13,854 nucleotides of DNA. It comes from Pseudochelatococcus lubricantis (GTDB lineage Bacteria; Pseudomonadota; Alphaproteobacteria; Rhizobiales; Beijerinckiaceae). Numbering within the stretch: position 1 is the stretch's first letter; each line of letters begins with the position of its first letter. Location of the stretch: contig NZ_JBHLXC010000018.1 of NCBI RefSeq assembly GCF_042432495.1, positions 1-13,854 of the forward strand, given 5' to 3'. The notes beneath the pieces are model-generated. The model did not search any database and had not been told where the DNA came from. It was given only the letters and a program-made list of their open reading frames with translations. This document shows, in pieces, positions 9,252 to 13,854 of this stretch. The position numbers were made by a program, and so were the translations under genes.

Positions 9252-10391
9252 ATGGAAGTCATCAGAGCATTTCGCAATCTCGACCGGCACGGCCAACAGC
9301 GCGCGCCTGAGGTCATCGAGGAAGAGGTGCGGCAACTTGAACCGCATCTTGTACGCTTCCGCGAGGATCTCGTCCGGCTCGAAGTCGTCGCCTCCCAGAC
9401 GAGCGGCAAGACGCGCATCCAGGTCAGCCTGCGCCTGCAACTGCCCTCGGGCGTGATCGCGGCACAGGAAGAGGGGTTCGTGATCGAGCCTGTCCTGCGC
9501 AAGGCCTTTGCCGACCTGCGCCAGCGGGTTGACCGGCATGTGGCGCGCCTCAAGCACGAGTCTGAATACAAACGTCCCGCCCGCCGGCGCCGGATCGGCG
9601 CCCCGCTGCCGTCCGCGCGGGATGCGGCGGAAGCGGACCGGCGCCAACTCTTCTTCGACCTGATCGAGGATCATCTCGATACGGTCTACGATACCGTCAG
9701 GCGCGAGTTGACCTATCTCGAGTGTAGCGGGTCTGTGCCGGCTGGCTACCTGAGCGTTGGCGATATCGTCGATGCGACGATCCTCAACGGGCTCAACCGC
9801 TTCGAGCGGCGGCCGACCGAATTCTCCGTCCGGGACTGGCTGACGCAGCTGGCCTTCGAGACCGTCGAGGCCGAGGCGCAGGCTGCGCGCCGCGCGGTGC
9901 CCGAGGATGCCGCCTCGATCTACGAAGCGCCCGAGGCGCCTGGCGGAGAGCCTACCGAGGCTGATGAGGAGATGTTCGAGTTCTACCAGCCCGACGACGT
10001 GCTGCTGCTCGAGGAACTCGTCGCCGACGAAGGTGGGGACGACCCCGAAGCGGCGGTCGCGAAACGGCAGGAGGCGCTGGCCTTTCACCGGGCGATCGCC
10101 GGTCTGCCGGCACTTTGGCGCCGGGTTCTGTTTCTTGTCGATCTGAACGAGACCCCGCTTGAAACAGCCTCCTCCGTTCTCGGCATTCCCGAAGACGACG
10201 TGACCCGGATCGTCCAGTCGGCGCGCGATTATCTTCGCGATAAACTGCGTGACTCAGGTCAGTCTTCCGATACCGCTCATGCGCTTTTTGAGAGTGCTCA
10301 TCAGAGAAGGTTGCGAATTCCACAGCCCCTGCGGGATCGCGCTCGGCTGGAACGCGCTTTTCTGGGGGACAACCGAGGGGAAGCACCATGA
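9252..10391 (+). CDS. HPF/RaiA ribosome-associated domain fused to sigma-70-like regions 2 and 4
   Basis: The 379-residue protein joins two functions. Residues 1-105 resemble HPF/RaiA (S30AE) ribosome hibernation factors: MEVIRAFRNLDRHG start, beta strand LVRLEVVAS, a basic helix ending RQRVDRHVARLKH. Residues about 130-215 look like sigma-70 region 2 (DTVYDTVRRELTYLE, VGDIVDATILNGLNRFERRP, SVRDWLTQLA). Residues about 273-335 look like region 4 (FHRAIAGLPALWRRVLFLVDLNE followed by the helix-turn-helix TPLETASSVLGIPEDDVTRIVQSARDYLRDKL). An acidic linker (216-265) separates them. ATG 9252 fits the HPF domain start and has AAGG upstream; ATG 9198 would add 18 residues and lies in a hairpin loop. 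The gene ends in an ATGA overlap with the next gene. Whether it acts as a true sigma factor is not shown. Confidence 0.75.
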   Translation: MEVIRAFRNLDRHGQQRAPEVIEEEVRQLEPHLVRFREDLVRLEVVASQTSGKTRIQVSLRLQLPSGVIAAQEEGFVIEPVLRKAFADLRQRVDRHVARLKHESEYKRPARRRRIGAPLPSARDAAEADRRQLFFDLIEDHLDTVYDTVRRELTYLECSGSVPAGYLSVGDIVDATILNGLNRFERRPTEFSVRDWLTQLAFETVEAEAQAARRAVPEDAASIYEAPEAPGGEPTEADEEMFEFYQPDDVLLLEELVADEGGDDPEAAVAKRQEALAFHRAIAGLPALWRRVLFLVDLNETPLETASSVLGIPEDDVTRIVQSARDYLRDKLRDSGQSSDTAHALFESAHQRRLRIPQPLRDRARLERAFLGDNRGEAP

Positions 10392-10963
10392 TGCGCGGAC
10401 ACAATCGTCCACCCTTTCCGCCGACGATACCCGGGACCACCATGAGGTCTTGGGACGTTCCGACCGCGATCATTTACCGGCCGGCTCGTTCCGCGATGAC
10501 GTCGGCGCCGCGGCCCAACTACTGGATACTGGAATTCGAGCCGTCTCGGCCCCTGCAGCTTGAGCCGCTGATGGGATATACCTCCAGCAACGATCCCTAC
10601 CGTTCGATCCGGCTGAAATTTCCCGACCGCGAAAGCGCCGTGGAATTCGCGGAGCGGCAGGACTGGCGCTATTTCGTGCGTGAGGACGTGGCTCACCGCC
10701 ATGCGCCTGACCGCTGGCGGGGAGAGGAGCGGCATCGCCTCTACAAGGGAGCCGACGCCCCGAACGCCTTTCGCATACCGTCCCGCCTGGATCGGGGTCG
10801 CACGGACCATCGACTTCGGCGCGCAGTCGATCAGGAAGGCTCGGTGGACCTGTCGTCGCAAGAACAGGCGGAATTCGATCCAGTTATCGAAGCCAGTCTT
10901 GAATCCTTCCCGGCCTCCGATCCCCCAGCCTGGACGGGCGTGACGATCGCCGGGAAAAAATAA
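10388..10963 (+). CDS. NDUFS4-like (complex I accessory subunit) domain protein with C-terminal ESFPASDPPAW motif
   Basis: This 191-residue soluble protein carries an NDUFS4-like domain at about 25-98: AIIYRPARSAMTSA, WILEFEP, LMGYTSSNDPYRSIRLKF and AVEFAERQDWRYFV all match the ETC complex I 18-kDa subunit fold of alphaproteobacteria and mitochondria. The middle (100-155) is basic, rich in Arg and His, and not recognised. The C-terminus has FDPVIEASLESFPASDPPAW at 163-182, a motif seen at the ends of many small alphaproteobacterial proteins of unknown role. The start ATG overlaps the preceding stop (ATGA), with GAGGGG 7 nt upstream, so translation is coupled. It may stabilise respiratory complex I under stress, but this is only inferred from the domain. 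Confidence 0.7.
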   Translation: MMRGHNRPPFPPTIPGTTMRSWDVPTAIIYRPARSAMTSAPRPNYWILEFEPSRPLQLEPLMGYTSSNDPYRSIRLKFPDRESAVEFAERQDWRYFVREDVAHRHAPDRWRGEERHRLYKGADAPNAFRIPSRLDRGRTDHRLRRAVDQEGSVDLSSQEQAEFDPVIEASLESFPASDPPAWTGVTIAGKK

Positions 10964-10999
10964 TGAACGCAATGGCCAGCGCGAGCGAGGATCTGCCGA

Positions 11000-11752
11000 T
11001 TGTTTCCCTACCTTGACAGCGTCGCGCGCCGCTACCCGCCCGTCATCGTATGGGCGGTCATCGGCATGAACGTCCTCGCGTTCCTCTATCAGATCAGCCT
11101 GCCTCCGCGCGTGCTGGACCGGTTCCTGTTCGAGTTCGCGCTGGTGCCCTCGCGCTTCTTCGGGCAACTGAGCCTCGTCGCCCCGTCCGACTGGACCCCG
11201 TTCCTGACCAACATCTTCCTGCACGGGGGCTGGCTGCACCTCATCTTGAACATGTGGACGCTCTGGATCTTCGGCCCCGCCGTCGAAGATCGGCTCGGAC
11301 CGGGTAGATTCACGCTGTTCTATCTGTTCTGTGGTGTGGCGGCCGGACTGGCTCACGCGCTGGCGAACCCCCACTCAGTCGTTCCCGCGCTTGGCGCATC
11401 GGGGGCCATCGCGGGCGTGATCGGTTGCTACGCACGCATGTTTCCGGCGGCTCGGCTGGTGGTGATCGTGCCGATTCTGTTCATTCCCCTCTTCTTCGAA
11501 GTGCGCGCGGTCATTTTCGCGATGATCTGGTTCTTCATGCAGGTCGTTCCCGGTTTCCTATCGCTCGGCAGCGATACGGCCACGGGCGGGGTTGCCTGGT
11601 GGGCGCATATCGGCGGGTTTCTCGCCGGTTGGCTTGTAACGCCACTCCTGCGAAGGCGCGCCGACGTCTATCGCCACTATTATCGCGACGAGGGCATCTA
11701 TGGCTTTCTGCCGGATGGCCGACGGGAAGGAGGACAGGGTCCATGGACATAA
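11000..11752 (+). CDS. Rhomboid-family intramembrane serine protease
   Basis: This 250-residue polytopic membrane protein cleaves substrates within or near the membrane. Family motifs are HGGWLHLILNMWTLWIFG at 75-92, carrying the H-x3-N pair, GASGAIAG at 132-139 with catalytic Ser134, and AHIGGFLAG at 202-210 with catalytic His203. About six membrane segments are visible. An extended loop (VLDRFLFEFALVPSRF, about 38-53) is typical of the bacterial form in which FALVPSRF follows the first helix. The start is TTG at 11000, preceded by CGAGG; the nearby ATGs at 10963 and 10972 are out of frame. The last residues overlap the next gene by 10 bp. The likely role is envelope protein quality control. 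Confidence 0.88.
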   Translation: MFPYLDSVARRYPPVIVWAVIGMNVLAFLYQISLPPRVLDRFLFEFALVPSRFFGQLSLVAPSDWTPFLTNIFLHGGWLHLILNMWTLWIFGPAVEDRLGPGRFTLFYLFCGVAAGLAHALANPHSVVPALGASGAIAGVIGCYARMFPAARLVVIVPILFIPLFFEVRAVIFAMIWFFMQVVPGFLSLGSDTATGGVAWWAHIGGFLAGWLVTPLLRRRADVYRHYYRDEGIYGFLPDGRREGGQGPWT

Positions 11753-12585
11753 TGCAGCTTTTCTGGCTGTTCTTCATCATTTCGGCGCTGCAGCCGGTTC
11801 TGCAGCGCAGATATCTTGAGGCGATGCGCACACGCAAGATCGCCAACATCGAGAAGAAGCGTGCCAGTCGCGTCATCCTGCTGATCCATCGGCAGGAGAC
11901 GATGAACCTGCTGGGATTTCCCTTGATGCGCTACATCGACGTCAATGATTCGGAGGAAGTCCTGCGCGCGATCCAGATGACCGACGATGAAGTGCCACTC
12001 GACATCGTGCTGCATACACCGGGCGGCCTTGTGCTGGCGGCGACCCAGATCGCTCGGGCCATTAAGGGCCACAAGGGCAAGGTCACCGTGTTCGTGCCGC
12101 ATTACGCGATGTCGGGCGGCACGCTGATCGCCCTCGCCGCCGACGAAATCGTGATGTGCGAACATTCCGTGCTGGGACCCGTCGATCCGCAACTTGGCCA
12201 GTTGCCGGCCGCCTCGCTCCTCAAAGTCGTCGAGGAGAAACCCATCGCCGAGATCGACGACCAGACTCTCATCATGGCCGACGTCGGTCGCAAGGCCATT
12301 GCGCAGATCGAGGCGTTCGCGAAGCGTCTTTTGTCCGACAAGATGGACGAGGACCGCGCGGCGGCGCTGGCGGCAAAGCTGGCGACAGGCACCTGGACCC
12401 ACGACTATCCCATCTCTGCCGATGAGGCCCGCGACATGGGCCTGCCCGTTGGAACGGACATGCCCAAGGAAATACTGGAGCTGATGACGCTCTATCCGCA
12501 GCCGGTTCGGCGCCAGGGCGGTGGCGTGGAATACCTGCCCGAGCCGCGGCAGCGAGAGGCCCGCCGCGCCATATCCACGCGCTGA
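11743..12585 (+). CDS. SDH-family (ClpP-fold) membrane-anchored serine protease
   Basis: The 280-residue protein belongs to the family named serine dehydrogenase proteinase (Pfam SDH_protease), related to SppA/ClpP-fold peptidases. An N-terminal membrane anchor lies at about 4-20. The crotonase-like core shows DIVLHTPGGLVLAATQIARA at 87-106, which gives the oxyanion glycines, and VPHYAMSGGTLIALAADEIVM at 118-138 with probable nucleophile Ser124. HSVLGPVDPQLG at 141-152 is also conserved. The likely general base is a lysine such as Lys184, but I cannot align it confidently. ATG 11743 has AAGGAGG 9 nt upstream and overlaps the rhomboid gene, so the two are probably co-translated. Membrane quality control is the likely role. 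Confidence 0.85.
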   Translation: MDIMQLFWLFFIISALQPVLQRRYLEAMRTRKIANIEKKRASRVILLIHRQETMNLLGFPLMRYIDVNDSEEVLRAIQMTDDEVPLDIVLHTPGGLVLAATQIARAIKGHKGKVTVFVPHYAMSGGTLIALAADEIVMCEHSVLGPVDPQLGQLPAASLLKVVEEKPIAEIDDQTLIMADVGRKAIAQIEAFAKRLLSDKMDEDRAAALAAKLATGTWTHDYPISADEARDMGLPVGTDMPKEILELMTLYPQPVRRQGGGVEYLPEPRQREARRAISTR

Positions 12586-12637
12586 ACGCTTGCGTCATTC
12601 GGCCGCCGAGCCCGGCTCGTCAACGAAAGGATACAGG

Positions 12638-13060
12638 ATGCCCACGGTCGCTTGCCTGCAGTGCAATTCCACCAACAGGGTGCCGCAAGAGCGCCTGAGC
12701 GACAACCCCAATTGCGGACGCTGCGGCGCGCCTCTCTTTCAAGGCATGCCCGTCATGCTCACCGCGGCTAATTTTGACCGCCATGCGAATGCCGAACTGC
12801 CAATGCTGGTCGATTTCTGGGCCGAGTGGTGCGGGCCATGCAAGATGATGGCGCCCCAGTTCGAGGCGGCGGCGCGCTCGCTCGAACCCCATGTCCGCCT
12901 GGGCAAGCTCGACACCGAGGCCGAACAGCAGATTGCCGGCCGCTACGGGATCCGCGGCATTCCCACCATGATCCTGTTCAGGAGCGGCAAGGAAATCGCG
13001 AGGACGAGCGGTGCAATGCCTGCCGCGCAGATAGCGCAGTGGGCGCGCTCGCACGTCTAG
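12638..13060 (+). CDS. trxC: Thioredoxin 2 (TrxC type) with N-terminal zinc ribbon
   Basis: This 140-residue cytosolic protein reduces disulfides and oxidised thiols. The N-terminal zinc ribbon uses C6-x2-C9 and C26-x2-C29, the mark that separates thioredoxin 2 from thioredoxin 1. The thioredoxin fold (about 40-140) has the active site WCGPC at 64-68 and the cis-proline at Pro109 (GIPT). Length and spacing match E. coli TrxC. The start has GAAAGGA 6 nt upstream; the longer frame upstream has no domain support. It lies 52 bp after the SDH gene and 48 bp before the kefB-like gene. The same trx-kefB order occurs in known tLST islands. Confidence 0.93.
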   Translation: MPTVACLQCNSTNRVPQERLSDNPNCGRCGAPLFQGMPVMLTAANFDRHANAELPMLVDFWAEWCGPCKMMAPQFEAAARSLEPHVRLGKLDTEAEQQIAGRYGIRGIPTMILFRSGKEIARTSGAMPAAQIAQWARSHV

Positions 13061-13108
13061 AGGTTACAGGTAGCGGCCTTCCCTGCGCCATGCCATCAGG
13101 AGAAGAAC

Positions 13109-13854
13109 ATGCATGGCGTGACCGGATTTGTCGAGAGTGCGGCCTTGTTGGTCTTTGCCGCGTTCGTGCTCGTGACGATATGTTCACGGATTGGCGTGCC
13201 CAGCATTGTCGGTTACATTCTTGCCGGTATAGTCATTGGACCCGCCGGCCTCGGCCTGATTGCCGAAAACGCTGCCCTTAGCAGCATTGGCGAGATCGGA
13301 GTGGTGCTGCTGCTGTTCGCGCTTGGCCTGGAATTCTCGTTCGAGAAGCTCGTAAGGCTCAGGATGCATGTCTTCGGTCTTGGAGCCGTGCAGGTTGCAG
13401 TCACGACGATAACGGTGTCGTTGATAGCGAGTCTGATCTTCGATCTCGCGCCCGTCCCCGCAATCCTCATCGGCGGGGCCGTTGCCATGTCATCCACGGC
13501 CATGTGCCTCAAGGTGCTCGCAAGCGCGAACGCTCTGGGATCGGCCCAAGGACGCCTGGCCATTGCGGTGCTTCTGTTTCAAGACTTGGCAGCTGTCGCA
13601 TTCCTGCTTCTGCACGATTCGATGAGTGGAGCCGCCGAAGGGTATGGCGTGATAACGGTCGTCGCCAGTGCAACGGCATTGGTTGCAGCTCTGTTCATTG
13701 CCCGTGGCCCGTTGCAGTTGCTGGCCCGTTGGGTAGCGTCGCGTGGCGATCCGGAACTTGCCCAGCTTCTCGCGCTCACCATTGCACTAGGGCGTGTTGA
13801 CAAAAGGGATTCACCGGGCGCGGTGATCGTGATTCAAGCTGGTATCTGCAATGG
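13109..13854 (+). pseudogene. kefB: KefB-like (CPA2) K+/H+ antiporter, interrupted by an IS after residue 227
   Basis: The gene begins at ATG 13109 with AGGAGA upstream. The first 227 residues are a good CPA2/KefB antiporter: VPSIVGYILAGIVIGP at 30-45, IGEIGVVLLLFALGLEFS at 60-77, GGAVAMSSTAMCLKVL at 122-137, and LLFQDLAAV at 155-163 with the family aspartate Asp159. At codon 228 (13790) the sequence passes into an IS end. The frame stays open to the window edge, adding about 20 unrelated residues (GRVDKRDSPG...). Family members have about 380 or more membrane-domain residues, often followed by a TrkA-N/RCK domain. At least 40% of the transporter core is therefore missing, and the product is presumably non-functional. 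The distal part may lie beyond the IS. Confidence 0.85.
13790..13854 (+). mobile_element. Start of a second IS5-family (IS427-like) insertion sequence
   Basis: The sequence from GGGCGTGTTGACAAAAGG onward is not antiporter sequence and shares TGTTGACAAA with the terminal repeat at the left edge. CTAG at 13787-13790 may contain the target site. The reverse complement does not encode the transposase C-terminus seen at 2-124. This should therefore be the opposite (5') end, and the transposase would run rightward beyond the window. The exact boundary is uncertain by a base or two. Confidence 0.75.

Overview
The window is a GC-rich stress-tolerance island, most likely from an alphaproteobacterium. 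The evidence for the host is codon and base composition, an NDUFS4-type protein, IS5-family (IS427-like) ends, and a promoter that fits the alphaproteobacterial RpoH consensus. Genus cannot be decided from the sequence. In content it matches the transmissible locus of stress tolerance / locus of heat resistance (tLST/LHR): small heat-shock proteins, a ClpG/ClpK disaggregase, FtsH, thioredoxin, a KefB-type antiporter, PsiE and an M48 protease. YfdX and HdeD, common in enterobacterial versions, are absent from this window, and several unusual genes are present.

Layout. Bases 1-126 are the 3' end of an IS5-family element (transposase C-terminus plus terminal repeat). Bases 127-835 hold no gene I can support. 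A leftward operon runs from about 3815 down to 836: three different Hsp20 genes, then psiE, then an HtpX-like M48 metalloprotease overlapping psiE by ATGA. A rightward operon starts at about 3890: marR, ftsH, clpG/clpK, an HPF/RaiA-sigma70 fusion, an NDUFS4-domain protein, a rhomboid protease, an SDH/ClpP-fold membrane serine protease, thioredoxin 2, and a KefB-like antiporter. The antiporter is cut after residue 227 by the start of a second IS5-family end (13790-13854).

Control. The two operons diverge from one short region. A perfect 10-bp inverted repeat with a 5-bp spacer (3841-3865), probably the MarR operator, overlaps the -35 of an RpoH-like promoter for the hsp20 operon and abuts a sigma70-like promoter for marR. 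I infer that the island has heat-shock induction combined with repression by its own MarR protein.

How the genes fit together. The Hsp20 proteins would hold unfolding proteins and ClpG would pull aggregates apart. FtsH, the M48 protease, the rhomboid and the SDH-type protease form an unusually large set of membrane quality-control proteases. Thioredoxin 2 would repair oxidised thiols, and KefB (here broken) would adjust cytoplasmic K+/pH. The HPF-sigma fusion could link ribosome hibernation to transcription. These roles rest on family knowledge; no experiment or database search was available.
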